Shown here: in pieces, positions 8,587-17,655 of the stretch
Position numbering within the stretch: the first letter of the stretch is position 1
How the letters are laid out: each line of letters begins with the position of its first letter
Assembly (NCBI GenBank): GCA_033794685.1
Contig: JARAYZ010000006.1
Length of the DNA: 64,000 nucleotides
Reading direction: 5' to 3' (one strand)
DNA from: Lentzea sp033794685
GTDB taxonomy: Bacteria; Actinomycetota; Actinomycetes; Mycobacteriales; Pseudonocardiaceae
Made by a program: the position numbers and the translations under genes
The notes under the pieces: generated by a model
What the model saw: only the letters and a program-made list of their open reading frames with translations
What the model was told of the DNA's origin: nothing
Database searches by the model: none

Positions 8587-8975
8587 CCACCGCTCGGCCC
8601 GTCCGGCCCGATCAGCGCCGTCCTCGCGACGATCTCCGCGTCCGGTGCGGCCGCGTTGATCCGGAGCCTCGGGAAGGTCCTCGCGTACTGCACGGTCACC
8701 AGGGTGGCCGCCGCCTCGGCCTCGGCGTCCCGGGCGACGACCACCACGACCGGTGCCGCGGACCGTTCCAGCGCCGGCAAGAAGGCCTGCAGCACGCGGG
8801 CCAGGCCGGAGACCTCGTCCTCGAACGGCTCGGAGCCGATCCCGACAACCAGCACGTCCAGCACCGCGGGTTCGGGGTCGGCGCTGACGGACACGGTGTG
8901 CCCGGCGCGGGTGAGCAGGCGGGCGGTGTCCCGCGCTAGTTCGTCGTCCGCGCCGGCGATCAGCACAGCAGCCAT
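8571..8975 (-). CDS. Short degenerate SDR-like (Rossmann) protein
   Basis: A protein of about 134 residues that looks like a short-chain dehydrogenase reduced to its ends. The N-terminus (LIAGADDELARDTARLLTRA) resembles the NAD(P)-binding turn. The C-terminus (VQYARTFPRLRINAAAP, then GPDGPSGGYFDV) matches the end of SDRs, where VNxxxPG and a GPxGGFF tail are usual. The middle is about half the usual length and the Tyr-x-x-x-Lys pair cannot be found, so catalysis is unlikely. ATG 8975 is preferred over GTG 8984. It is downstream of the cytosine deaminase gene on the same strand, 10 bases away, and overlaps the STAS gene end to end. Confidence 0.55.
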   Translation of the reverse strand: MAAVLIAGADDELARDTARLLTRAGHTVSVSADPEPAVLDVLVVGIGSEPFEDEVSGLARVLQAFLPALERSAAPVVVVVARDAEAEAAATLVTVQYARTFPRLRINAAAPDAEIVARTALIGPDGPSGGYFDV

Positions 8976-8985
8976 GCGCCCCACG

Positions 8986-9429
8986 CTAATCCTGGCCGAT
9001 GTCCTCGTACCAGAGTTCCGGGCGGTCGGCGATGAACGTCGTCATCAGCTCGATCAGCTCCGGATCCTCCACGACGGTGATGCCGACGCCGTGTTCCGCG
9101 AGCCAGTCGTGGCCGCCGTGGAACGTCGTGGCCTCGCCGATCAGGACGTTCGAGATGCCGAACTGGCGGACCAGGCCGCTGCAGTACCAGCACGGCGACA
9201 GGGTCGTGACCATCGTGGTGCCGCGATAGCTCCGCTGGCGGCCCGCGTCGCGGAACGCCGAGGTCTCCGCGTGCATCGAGGCGTCACCGTCCTGCACGCG
9301 GCGGTTGTGGCCACGGCCCAGCAGAAGGCCGTCGCCGTCGAAGAGTGCCGCGCCGATGGGGATCCCGCCCTCGGCGAGTCCCGTGCGCGCCTCCTCGACA
9401 GCGACGGCCAGCATTTCTGAAGCGGTCAT
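8986..9429 (-). CDS. Fcy1-type cytosine/nucleoside deaminase
   Basis: A 147-residue zinc-dependent deaminase. HAETSAF gives the zinc-ligand His53 and proton-shuttle Glu55; SPCWYCSGLV gives ligands Cys80 and Cys83. The C-terminal half (GEATTFHGG..., then IADRPELWYEDIGQ) is strikingly like yeast cytosine deaminase Fcy1, whose tail reads IDERPQDWFEDIGE. That suggests cytosine to uracil in pyrimidine salvage rather than tRNA or guanine deamination. It sits 27 bases downstream of the M6 protease gene and 10 bases before the SDR-like gene, so it may be cotranscribed with either. Substrate choice is inferred from the C-terminal match. Confidence 0.88.
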   Translation of the reverse strand: MTASEMLAVAVEEARTGLAEGGIPIGAALFDGDGLLLGRGHNRRVQDGDASMHAETSAFRDAGRQRSYRGTTMVTTLSPCWYCSGLVRQFGISNVLIGEATTFHGGHDWLAEHGVGITVVEDPELIELMTTFIADRPELWYEDIGQD

Positions 9430-9456
9430 GCCGTTGAAGCTACCCGTAAAGGCGTA

Positions 9457-11781
9457 CTACTTCGTCTTGAACAACTTCACCGTCATCGACGTGCCCGACT
9501 GGCGGAGAACCTTCAGGCCGACACCGGCGGCGGGCAGCTTCACGCCCGCGTTGGGCTGTTCGGCGAACCAGAACTGCTTGGTGTCGTCGAAGGTCGGCTG
9601 GGCCGCGGCGCCACGGACGTAGGACGCCTTGCCGTTGACGTGCAACGTGAAGGAGTCCGACTTCTGCAGCCCGAACGGCGCGTCGTACCCGCTGACGGAC
9701 GGCGACCAGCGCTGTCCCTCGAGGTTGTAGAGCGGGGCCGGGTTCGCGTCGATCGGCAGGATCAGGCCCTCACCGGGGTGCTCGCTGACGTTGTTGTCGA
9801 GGAAGCTCGTGTTCCACAACGAGACGAGCAGGCCGTCCTGGTACGGGAAGTGCTCCACGAAGTCGGGCTTGTCCGGGAAGCTGTAGCGGTACGGGCCGGT
9901 CTGGTTGTACTTGCCGTACGACTCGTACGTGCGGTTCGACGCGATGTAGAACTGGTCGAACGTCTTCGTTTCCTTGCCCTCGGTCGTGCGGAAGCCGCGC
10001 GTGGTCCACACACCGGCGGTCTCACCGCCGTCCGTCAGCACCGGTGCGCCGTCGGCGGTCACGGTGATCTGGTCGGCGAAGAAGCCTTGCAGCGCCAGGG
10101 CTCCGTCGGTGCGGTAGGCGAAGCGCAGCTTGGTGTTCTTGCCGGCGTACGCGTCGAGCGACACGTTCACGTCGACCCACTGGTTGGCAGACGAGCTGCT
10201 GATCGCGGGCGAGTCGCCGGAGTCGCGGGCGAACGGCTGACCGCCGGCGGTGCCGTCGAGCTGCGTCCAGCTGCCGTCCTCATTGGACGCTTCGACGTAG
10301 AGGTAGTCGTAGTCGGCCTCGATGTCGAAGCGGGCCTTCAGCGTGAGCGACGCGCTGGTCTTGCCGCGCAGGTCCAGCGGGGCCGTCATGGAGTGGTCGA
10401 GGTCGTTGCCCTTCTCGCTCCACCACATCTTGCTGCCCGCGAACGGGGTGCCGTAGTCGAAGTTCTTCGAGATGTCCGGCAGCACGACGACGAGTCCCTG
10501 CGCCTTGGCGCTGTTGTACTCGTGCGGACCGAGGTCGAAGACGCGTTCCTGACCGGCGACCGCGACCTCGTAGTCGAGCCAGCCGAGCTGCAGCTTGTCC
10601 CACGCGGAGAACTCGTTGGCGCGCTCACCGGGAGCCTCACCGGGGGCGTTGACCCGGTTCTGCGCCATGATCGACCACCAGTTGACGCCGTTCGAGCCAC
10701 CGTTGGTGTCGTAGTGGTCCGGCAGGCCGAGGTCGTGCCCGTACTCGTGCGCGAAGACGCTCACGCCGCCGTTCTCGGGCTGCACGGTGTAGTCGCCGAC
10801 CCACAGGCCGGTGTCGCCGATCTGAGCACCGCCGAGCTTGTTGGTGCCAGGACCGGTCGTGTAGTTCTTGTACGCGTAACCGCGGTGGCTCCAGAGCGCG
10901 TCCTCACCCTGCAACGGGTCGCCGTCGGCCTGGTCACCACCGGCGTGCACGATCTGGAAGTGGTCGATGTAGCCGTCGGCCTCGTTGAACTCGCCGTCGG
11001 AGTCGTAGTCGTAACGGTCCCACTGGTCGTACTCCGCCAGCGACGCCTTGATCTGCTCGGTGGTCTTGCCCGCGGCCTTCTGGTCCGCGACCCACTGCGT
11101 GACGGCGTCCTTGATGAGCTCACGCGAGTTGTTGCAGATGTTGTCGTTGCACGGGTAGCCGTTGCTGCGGCCGTACCGCGCCTCGTTGTACTTGACCTTC
11201 ACCCAGTCCGTGACGAGTCCGTTGACCGTGTACCGACCGCTGGACTGCTTGTCGTAGAAGTTCGCGACGGAGTTGGCGTCCTTCTTGCGGCTGAAGTACA
11301 GGTCCTGGAAGTACTTCTGGCTGAAGTCCTTGCGCCAGATGGTCGTGTTGTCGACGGCCCGGTTCGGCTCGGGAATCTCGTTGTGCGCCGGCCCGTCGAA
11401 CCGCTGCGGCCCCGGCGTCGCGGGACTGGTGTCCTGGTCGGGGAAGTCGGGGTGCCGCTCGTTGCCGAACTCCGTGAGGATCACGAAGATCCTGTCGGTC
11501 TTCTCCCGCTTGAGCTCGACGTACTGGTCCTTGTCCTTCTTCTTGCCGACCTTCGCGACGGTGCTGGTCCCCCGCTTCTCGGTGGTGACCTGACCGGTCA
11601 GCACGTCGGCGAGCGCCTGCTGCTTCAACGCGCGGCGCTTGACCTCCAGCTCGTGCGGCTGCTCGTCGGACTGCCGCGTCTCCTGCTTCTCGGGCTGCGC
11701 GGGCGGCGTCGCGGTGGCCGGCGTGACCATGCCCGCCGTGATGAGCGCGAGCGCCGCTGCTCCCGCCAGAACTCTTCGCAC
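9457..11781 (-). CDS. Secreted M6 (immune inhibitor A-like) metalloprotease
   Basis: A 774-residue exported zinc protease. A signal peptide is evident (MRRVLAGAAALALITAGMV, then ATATPPAQ), followed by a Lys/Glu-rich propeptide to about residue 95. The M6 catalytic domain follows, with zinc site HEYGHDLGLPDHYD near residue 345. An immune-inhibitor-A-like beta-sandwich occupies roughly 440-620 (SLTLKARFDIEADYDYLYVE). M6 enzymes degrade host or environmental proteins; in soil actinomycetes this is probably nutritional or defensive. The terminal region from about 680 lacks a recognisable anchor. The gene is preceded by 119 noncoding bases. Confidence 0.9.
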   Translation of the reverse strand: MRRVLAGAAALALITAGMVTPATATPPAQPEKQETRQSDEQPHELEVKRRALKQQALADVLTGQVTTEKRGTSTVAKVGKKKDKDQYVELKREKTDRIFVILTEFGNERHPDFPDQDTSPATPGPQRFDGPAHNEIPEPNRAVDNTTIWRKDFSQKYFQDLYFSRKKDANSVANFYDKQSSGRYTVNGLVTDWVKVKYNEARYGRSNGYPCNDNICNNSRELIKDAVTQWVADQKAAGKTTEQIKASLAEYDQWDRYDYDSDGEFNEADGYIDHFQIVHAGGDQADGDPLQGEDALWSHRGYAYKNYTTGPGTNKLGGAQIGDTGLWVGDYTVQPENGGVSVFAHEYGHDLGLPDHYDTNGGSNGVNWWSIMAQNRVNAPGEAPGERANEFSAWDKLQLGWLDYEVAVAGQERVFDLGPHEYNSAKAQGLVVVLPDISKNFDYGTPFAGSKMWWSEKGNDLDHSMTAPLDLRGKTSASLTLKARFDIEADYDYLYVEASNEDGSWTQLDGTAGGQPFARDSGDSPAISSSSANQWVDVNVSLDAYAGKNTKLRFAYRTDGALALQGFFADQITVTADGAPVLTDGGETAGVWTTRGFRTTEGKETKTFDQFYIASNRTYESYGKYNQTGPYRYSFPDKPDFVEHFPYQDGLLVSLWNTSFLDNNVSEHPGEGLILPIDANPAPLYNLEGQRWSPSVSGYDAPFGLQKSDSFTLHVNGKASYVRGAAAQPTFDDTKQFWFAEQPNAGVKLPAAGVGLKVLRQSGTSMTVKLFKTK

Positions 11782-11900
11782 TTTGTGTTCCCCCTCCTCG
11801 GAAATACCGGGGGGACGCTACGTCCGGGTCCGGCGGCTCGACACGTCCGATGGTCGGGAGAAAAGGGACACCGGGCACGGCAACCGTTCGCTGCCCGCGC

Positions 11901-12230
11901 TCACTTCGGTGGCAGCGCTTCGACGAACTCGCGGCACCGCCCGATCCAGTCCTCGAGCGCCTCGTCCTCCCCCACCGCCTCGCCGTCGACGACCACCCAG
12001 CCGTTCATCGGCCGGCCGGTGAAGTCGAAGACGCGAGCACCCGGCTGAGCCAGCGCGTCGGCCTGCGCCTCCGGGCCGACGCGCGCTATCAGGTCGGAGC
12101 CCAGCACTCCTACCAGCATGTTTCCTCGCCACAGGAACACCAGGCTGCCGAACATCTTCTTCGTGCCCAGGTCCGGGAGATCACCCAGCGACTCGCCCAG
12201 GCGGTGGGCCAGGCCCTCGTCGTACGCCAT
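11901..12230 (-). CDS. TfoX N-terminal domain protein
   Basis: A 109-residue protein consisting only of the TfoX/Sxy N-terminal domain. The KKMFGSLVFLWRGNMLVGVL block and DFTGRPMNGWVVV are diagnostic. In gamma-proteobacteria TfoX regulates competence, but the stand-alone N-domain proteins of actinomycetes have no established role. Start at ATG 12230. It is divergent from the YggT gene; the 87 bases between them contain the YggT ribosome site. Confidence 0.85.
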   Translation of the reverse strand: MAYDEGLAHRLGESLGDLPDLGTKKMFGSLVFLWRGNMLVGVLGSDLIARVGPEAQADALAQPGARVFDFTGRPMNGWVVVDGEAVGEDEALEDWIGRCREFVEALPPK

Positions 12231-12317
12231 GCGCTGAATATTGTCTCAGCGAGTTGCCAGGCGCCTCTCAGTTTCATGTGGCTTCATGGACGTACAGGAC
12301 ATAGGAGGAGGCCCATC

Positions 12318-12590
12318 TTGTTCGGCTTGGTCGGATGGATCGTCGGTTGGGTGTTGACGCTGTTCATCCTCGTGATGATCGGCCGGATGATCGTGGACTG
12401 GGCGGTCACGCTGCAGGCGCGTGGCGACTGGGTGTGGAAGGTGCGCCGGGTGACGCACGGTGTCACCGAGCCCGTGCTGGCGCCGGTGCGCAAGGTGCTG
12501 CCGCCCGTGCGGTTCGGCGGGTTCGGGCTGGACCTGGCGTTCACCGTCGTGTTCATCGCGGCGCTGATCCTCAGGTCGATCGTGTGGTGA
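12318..12590 (+). CDS. YggT-family membrane protein
   Basis: A 90-residue two-helix membrane protein. The first helix is LVGWIVGWVLTLFILVMIGR, the second LDLAFTVVFIAALILRSIVW. Between them is the family motif TEPVLAPVRKVLPPVRFGG. The start is a TTG at 12318, seven bases after a strong AGGAGGAG (12303-12310). The longer open frame from 11850 overlaps TfoX and is not used. YggT homologues usually sit near divIVA/sepF in Gram-positives and help organise the envelope or division; this copy is away from that cluster. Its last 20 bases overlap the convergent oxidase gene. Confidence 0.9.
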   Translation: MFGLVGWIVGWVLTLFILVMIGRMIVDWAVTLQARGDWVWKVRRVTHGVTEPVLAPVRKVLPPVRFGGFGLDLAFTVVFIAALILRSIVW

Positions 12591-14103
12591 GGACCCCCGG
12601 GTTGAGCAGGCCCTGAGGATCCAGCGCGGACTTGGCACCGGCCAGGGCCGCGCCGAAGACGTCCGGGCGCTGCCGGGTGTACCAGGGCATGTGGTCGCGG
12701 CCGACGGAGTGGTGGTGCGTGATCGTGCCGCCCGACGAGATCAACGCCTCGGAGACCGCGGCCTTGATCTCGTCCCACTGCGCGGTGAGGCTGCCCCAGC
12801 GGCCCGGCGCGTAGATGCCGTAGTAGGGCGCGGGGCCGTCCGGGTAGACGTGGGTGAAGCGGCACGTGACGATGCCGAGGCCGCACACCTGCCGCAACGC
12901 CTCGGTGGCGGCGGAGGTGACCGCCGCGTGCAGCGCCGGGAAGCGGTCCCAGGTGCAGGCTGTCTCGAACGTCTCGGTGATCATCGCGTGCTGGGCCATC
13001 GCGTTGCGCTGGTAGGGCATGCGCAGGAACGACTTCCGCCACTGCTGCGCCGCCCCCTCGACGACCTCGCCGTCACCGCAGAGTTCGAGCGCACGAGCGA
13101 GCAGCGCGTCGACGGGGTGGTCGGCGGACTCGAAGGCCAGCACCAGCACGGAACTGGGCGACCCGGCGTTGAGGAACGCCTCCGCCGGGTCGAGCAGCCG
13201 GCAGTTCGCGGGGTGCAGCCCGGACTGCGCGATCAGTCGCGTCGCCTCCACCGCCCGGTCCCACGAGGCGAACCGCACCGACGCGCCCGCCCGGTGCACG
13301 GGCGGTGCCTGCAACCGCATCCACGCCTCGGTGATCACGCCCAGGGTGCCTTCGGAGCCCAGGAAGAGCCGGTCCGGCGACGGCCCCGCACCCGACCCGG
13401 GCAATCGGCGCGACTCGCTGATCCCTTGCGGCGTCACGACCCTGAGCGACTCCGTCAGGTCGTCGATGTGCGTGTAGAGCGTGGCGTAGTGACCACCGGC
13501 CCGCGTCGCGAGCCAGCCGCCGAGCGTCGAGAACTCGAACGACTGCGGGAAGTGCCGCAGCGTGAGCCCGTGCGGCTTGAGCTGCGCCTCCAGCGAAGGC
13601 CCGAGCACACCCGCCTGGACGCGCGCGGCCCGGCTCGTCGGGTCGACTTCCAGCACCCGGTCCAGGTGCTGCAGGTTCAGGGTCACGACCCTGTCCAGGT
13701 CACGCGGTTCGACGCCGCCGACCACGGAGGTACCGCCACCGAACGGGATCACGGCCACGTCGTGCGCCGAACACCAGTCGAGCACGTCCACGACGTCCTG
13801 CTCGGTGCGTGGCCGGGCCACGGCGTCGGGCACCACACCGACGTCGCCGGCCAGGTTGCGGGTGACGTCGCGGTAGGCCTGGCCACGGGCGTGCGCGAGC
13901 CGGTCGACGGGATCGGTCGAGTAGATCTCGCTCGCCTCGACGCGCGAGGCCGGCACGTCGAGCGTCGCGGGATCCGGTGGCTCGTGGAACGTCAGGTCCG
14001 CGTCCGGGAGCACTGCCTGGACCCGCTCGACCAGCGCACGGCGTTCCTCGGGGGTGACGGCGTCCTCGACGTTGCCCCAGCCCCACCACGACCTCGTTGT
14101 CAT
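12571..14103 (-). CDS. FAD-linked oxidase, alkyl-DHAP synthase-like
   Basis: A 510-residue flavoprotein of the VAO/PCMH family. The FAD-binding region has VIPFGGGTSVVGG, PHGLTLRHFPQS, FSTLGGWLATRAGGHYATLYTHIDD and SEGTLGVITEAWMRL. The C-terminal substrate domain ends with THHHSVGRDHMPWY, the His-rich motif of alkyldihydroxyacetonephosphate synthases. An ether-lipid role is possible, but bacterial members are mostly uncharacterised and a D-2-hydroxyacid or glycolate-type substrate is not excluded. The start is the ATG at 14103 (MTTRSWWGWGNVED, a typical family N-terminus). The open frame continues to 15072 only as antisense of the next gene. Confidence 0.9.
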   Translation of the reverse strand: MTTRSWWGWGNVEDAVTPEERRALVERVQAVLPDADLTFHEPPDPATLDVPASRVEASEIYSTDPVDRLAHARGQAYRDVTRNLAGDVGVVPDAVARPRTEQDVVDVLDWCSAHDVAVIPFGGGTSVVGGVEPRDLDRVVTLNLQHLDRVLEVDPTSRAARVQAGVLGPSLEAQLKPHGLTLRHFPQSFEFSTLGGWLATRAGGHYATLYTHIDDLTESLRVVTPQGISESRRLPGSGAGPSPDRLFLGSEGTLGVITEAWMRLQAPPVHRAGASVRFASWDRAVEATRLIAQSGLHPANCRLLDPAEAFLNAGSPSSVLVLAFESADHPVDALLARALELCGDGEVVEGAAQQWRKSFLRMPYQRNAMAQHAMITETFETACTWDRFPALHAAVTSAATEALRQVCGLGIVTCRFTHVYPDGPAPYYGIYAPGRWGSLTAQWDEIKAAVSEALISSGGTITHHHSVGRDHMPWYTRQRPDVFGAALAGAKSALDPQGLLNPGVLTTRST

Positions 14104-14196
14104 GGCGAGCAACCATAAGCGAAACGCCCTAGTTCTGGAATGGCTTGAGTAGAAGTACTCGCGACCCGAAACCTCCGACGCCACTAGCCTTCGACC

Positions 14197-14988
14197 ATGA
14201 AGACCTGGGGGGTCGTGCTGATGCTCGCGGTCGCGCTCGTGGCGACCGCGTACTTCGCCACGCGGAAGTCGGACAGCACCGCGTTCACCGACGAGAAGGC
14301 CAGACAGGTGGCCGAGCGCATCGGCTATCCGGTCCCTCGCGACGCCGACGCCTACGCCCGCGCCGCTCTGCAACGGGAACCGGACCAGGAGTCCTTCGCG
14401 ATCCTGGAGATCACCGACCGGAAGCCGCTCGACGCCGAGGAGGTCCGTGCCAGCCTGGTGTTCCGCATCCACGACCCCGGCGTGGACAAGCCCACGTGGA
14501 ACTCCTGGCAGTCGGGGCGAGACCCGGTGACCGCCTGCTACCGCGCGGACTTCAACTACTACGGCGTGATGGACGGTGGCCCCGAGTCCGTGCCCTGCCC
14601 CGCCGGCGCGCGACCGATCGTGCCGCCTCCGGTCCAGCGCACGGCCGTCCCCGACACCTACCCGGACGCCGTCAAGACGATCCTCACCGCACTGCCACCC
14701 GCGTCGACGAAGGACGAGGTGCTCGCCGCGTTGCGCGCCGGGTTGCCGCCGATGCCGGTCGACCCGGAGTCCAAGCTGCCCTGGGCCGATCCCCGGCTGG
14801 ACGTCTTCGTCGAGGAAGGCGCTGTCGGAGTCGTGGCGGCCAGTGGCACCGACTGCCTCAACGGTGTGCGGCTCGCCGACGGCACGGTCGCGTCGTGGTA
14901 CCCACCGCGCGTGCAGACCCAGCCAGGTGAGATCGGGTGCTCCGGCGAGGCCGCGCTGACCCTCTACCGGACACCACCACCGCATTGA
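14197..14988 (+). CDS. Membrane-anchored hypothetical protein
   Basis: 263 residues with one N-terminal hydrophobic segment (VVLMLAVALVATAYFA, residues 6-21) that should act as an uncleaved anchor; the rest is predicted outside the membrane. Four cysteines (TACYRADF, VPCPAG, TDCLNG, IGCSGEA) are spaced as if for two disulfides. I do not recognise the family. It is monocistronic: a 93-base gap separates it from the divergent oxidase, and it ends four bases before the convergent CHAT gene stop. The codon pattern is ordinary for the window, supporting a real gene. Confidence 0.75.
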   Translation: MKTWGVVLMLAVALVATAYFATRKSDSTAFTDEKARQVAERIGYPVPRDADAYARAALQREPDQESFAILEITDRKPLDAEEVRASLVFRIHDPGVDKPTWNSWQSGRDPVTACYRADFNYYGVMDGGPESVPCPAGARPIVPPPVQRTAVPDTYPDAVKTILTALPPASTKDEVLAALRAGLPPMPVDPESKLPWADPRLDVFVEEGAVGVVAASGTDCLNGVRLADGTVASWYPPRVQTQPGEIGCSGEAALTLYRTPPPH

Positions 14989-14992
14989 GCGC

Positions 14993-17581
14993 CTAACCCG
15001 CGCCGAAGCACACGAACCCGACCGCCGCCGCATAGGCGGCGTCGTCGGCCGAGGCCCGTTGCACGGCGGCAAGCGCCTCGGCCGGCGCCATCCCGGCCGC
15101 GAGTTTCTGGTGCAGCTCCACCATCACCGGTGCGGTTCCGTCGGTCGGCACCGGCACCACGGGCGCGATCAACGTCCGCGTCCCCAACCCGAGCAGCGCC
15201 GCCGTGAACCCCATCAACTCGTCCCCGGGACGAACCGCGGACTGACCGGTGTCGCACGCCGACAGCACGACCAGCGTGGGCGGGCGGCGCAGGCGTTCGA
15301 TGTCGTAGACGGTCAACGGGCCGTCGGCCAGTTCCAGGGCCGAGAACAGCGGGTTGTCGACGCGGAACGAGCCGTGCGCGGCGATGTGGGCGAGCGCGGC
15401 ACCGTCCATTGCGGACGCCACGGCGCTCACGGTCGCCTCGGAGTCGACCAGCACGCGGCCCGGCACGTGGGCGCTGATGGCCTTGATCTCGGCGGGGGCC
15501 GCGGCCATGCGCGGACCGGCCGCCAGCACCGGTTCGCCCGCGGCGTCGGGGACCGAGGTGGCGCGCAGCCAGACGGAGGCCGACGGGGCGACGGTCACCT
15601 GGCGGTTCAGCACGGCCCACGGCAGGCCGTTCAGGGCGCCGGTCGGGACGACCACGAGCGGGCGGCCGTCGATCCTCGGTGCCAGCGGGTCCAGCAGGCG
15701 GCGGGCCAGCAGCGCGGCGGCGTGGGCGGCGGAGGACCGGGCCACGGCCAGGTTCGGCAGGTTCGGCGGCAGGGTCACCAGGCGGTGCAGGGCGAAGCGG
15801 AGCAGGCGGATCTCGCGGACCGCACCCTCCAGCGGGCCCAGCGAGTGCAGCGAGGAGCGGCCGGCGGCCAGGACGACGGCCATCAGCACGCCGTCGTACT
15901 CCACGAACTCGATCAGCGCCGACGAGCCCAGCGCCGAGACCAGTGCCGCGACCGGCGGGGGCTTGAAGACGGAGACCTCACCCGACATCAGCCTGGTCAG
16001 GTCACGGACGCGCTGCTCGGCGCGGACCAGCTTGGCGCGCAGCGAGCCCGCCGGTTTTCCGCCCAGCACAGCGGATTCCACGTCCGCGGAGACCGCGCGC
16101 AGCGACGCCAGGGCGTCTTCGAGACGGGGGTCCTCCGGCGGTGACACGGACTTCATCCGCAGGGCCCCGGCGCGCCAGCTCTCGGTCCACGACAGCACTC
16201 GCGCGGCGTTGCCCGAGGCCACGGCCAGCCGCAGACCCTCCAGGGCGAGGGCCTGGCCCTGCACGCCCGCCGACGCCCGCAGCTCCGCCGCGCCCAGCGA
16301 CACGCGGTACTCGTCCAGCAGCCCGATCCCCCGCCGCAACGCCGACGAGGTCCCCCGCACGTCGCCGGAGAGCTTGCGCCGCAACGCTTCCGCGTACCAG
16401 CCGCGCACACGCAGGCCGGCCGGGCCGCGCAGCCGGGCCGACGCGGCGACCGAGAGCTCCGCGACGGCACGGGCGCGGTGGCCCAGGTCGGCGGCGACCA
16501 GGCCCGCGTCGATGCGGGCCTCCAGCGCGGGCAGCCGCCAGTCCATCGCGTCCAGTTCGGAGGCCACGCGGGACAACGCGAGCCGCAACGGACGGGAGCG
16601 GTCGCCACGGAGAACGGCCGCGTGCAGTTCCAGGAAACGCGCGCCGGCCGCCCACAGCAGGCGTTGCTCGCGGCGGAACCGGCGGCGTGCCTCGGCGGCG
16701 AAGCCGTGCGCCGCCGACGGATCGTCGTCCAGCAGGGCGATGCGGGCGCGGAAGTACAGGGCCTCCGAGACGCCCAGCGGGTTCTTCAACGTCTTCAGCT
16801 CGACGATCGCGCGGTCGGCCGCGGCACGGGCCTCGTCCAGCAGCGGCACCGAGACGAGCAACTCCAACCGGTTGACCAGGAGCACCGGGCGCATCACGTC
16901 GAGGCGGCGGTAGACCTCCTCCGCCTTGTCGAACAGCGTCAGCGCGGCGGGGACGTCACCGCCGCGGGTCGCCATGATGCCGCCGTTCCAGTGCACGTCG
17001 GCGACGCCGAGTTCCTGGCCCAATTCACCCAGGAGAGACGCCGCCAGCGTGAAGTCGGCCGACGCCTCACGCATGTTCCCCACGTACGCGCGCACGAGGC
17101 CGCGGTTGTTGAGAGCGCGCGCCTCGACCAGCTGGTCCCCCACGCGCCGGGCACCGGCGATGGCCGCCGTGTAGTCGCGCTGGGCGTCGTCGTAGCGGGT
17201 CAGGTAGTGGAAGACGACACCGCGCTGCATCAACGCCGCCACCGAGTCCGCGCCGGTCAGCGACGGCATGGCGTCGTCCAGCAACGTCAGCGCGGCCTTC
17301 TGCTTGCCCGTGTAGGCGAGCACCCACGCCAGGCTCATCTGGGCCAGCGCGGACAGCCGGGGCAGTGCGGCCTCGGACGCGATCCTGATCGAGCGGCGCA
17401 GGTGCCGGGCCGCGCCGGAGAAGTCGTGCATCTCCCGCAGCGCGAGGCCGATCGCACGCTCGGCGATGGACCATTCCGCGCGATCTTCCGTCGTGCGGAG
17501 CACCGCGCGCGCCATCTCCACGGCCGCGCGCGGGTTGCGCTGCCTGGCCTCCAGCGCGTCCTCCGCAGAAAAGTCGGTCAC
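14993..17581 (-). CDS. CHAT-domain protease with TPR repeats
   Basis: 862 residues. Residues about 1-480 are helical tetratricopeptide-like repeats (ARALNNRGLVRAYVGNMREA is a clear unit). A linker follows, then a C-terminal CHAT (caspase-like, clan CD) domain from about 590. The catalytic dyad is visible as HIAAHG (His736) and LSACDTG (Cys776), and the following GDELMGFTAALLGLG is typical. CHAT-TPR proteins include bacterial separases and gasdermin- or Csx30-cleaving proteases, so a specific protein target is likely. Start GTG at 17581, divergent from a subtilase gene with 74 bases between. The target may be the neighbouring S8 protein or the sigma factor; that is only suggested by position. 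Confidence 0.9.
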   Translation of the reverse strand: MTDFSAEDALEARQRNPRAAVEMARAVLRTTEDRAEWSIAERAIGLALREMHDFSGAARHLRRSIRIASEAALPRLSALAQMSLAWVLAYTGKQKAALTLLDDAMPSLTGADSVAALMQRGVVFHYLTRYDDAQRDYTAAIAGARRVGDQLVEARALNNRGLVRAYVGNMREASADFTLAASLLGELGQELGVADVHWNGGIMATRGGDVPAALTLFDKAEEVYRRLDVMRPVLLVNRLELLVSVPLLDEARAAADRAIVELKTLKNPLGVSEALYFRARIALLDDDPSAAHGFAAEARRRFRREQRLLWAAGARFLELHAAVLRGDRSRPLRLALSRVASELDAMDWRLPALEARIDAGLVAADLGHRARAVAELSVAASARLRGPAGLRVRGWYAEALRRKLSGDVRGTSSALRRGIGLLDEYRVSLGAAELRASAGVQGQALALEGLRLAVASGNAARVLSWTESWRAGALRMKSVSPPEDPRLEDALASLRAVSADVESAVLGGKPAGSLRAKLVRAEQRVRDLTRLMSGEVSVFKPPPVAALVSALGSSALIEFVEYDGVLMAVVLAAGRSSLHSLGPLEGAVREIRLLRFALHRLVTLPPNLPNLAVARSSAAHAAALLARRLLDPLAPRIDGRPLVVVPTGALNGLPWAVLNRQVTVAPSASVWLRATSVPDAAGEPVLAAGPRMAAAPAEIKAISAHVPGRVLVDSEATVSAVASAMDGAALAHIAAHGSFRVDNPLFSALELADGPLTVYDIERLRRPPTLVVLSACDTGQSAVRPGDELMGFTAALLGLGTRTLIAPVVPVPTDGTAPVMVELHQKLAAGMAPAEALAAVQRASADDAAYAAAVGFVCFGAG

Positions 17582-17604
17582 GGCAACACTTTATCCGCTG
17601 TGGT

Positions 17605-17618
17605 AGCTTGATCAAGCT
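17605..17618. promoter_or_regulatory. 14-bp perfect palindrome between divergent CHAT and subtilase genes
   Basis: AGCTTGATCAAGCT reads identically on both strands and lies in the 74-base gap between the two protease genes, 24 bases from the CHAT start. A dimeric regulator could bind here and control both promoters. No regulator gene other than the downstream sigma factor is adjacent. The function is inferred from symmetry and position only. Confidence 0.4.
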
Positions 17619-17655
17619 CGGTCGGGGTGCCCGTCAACGCTGCTTTAGTGAGGCC

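Noticed and set aside
14104..15072. N-terminal extension of the FAD oxidase to 833 residues
   Set aside because: The added part is antisense to the membrane-anchored protein at 14197-14988 and does not belong to the oxidase family.
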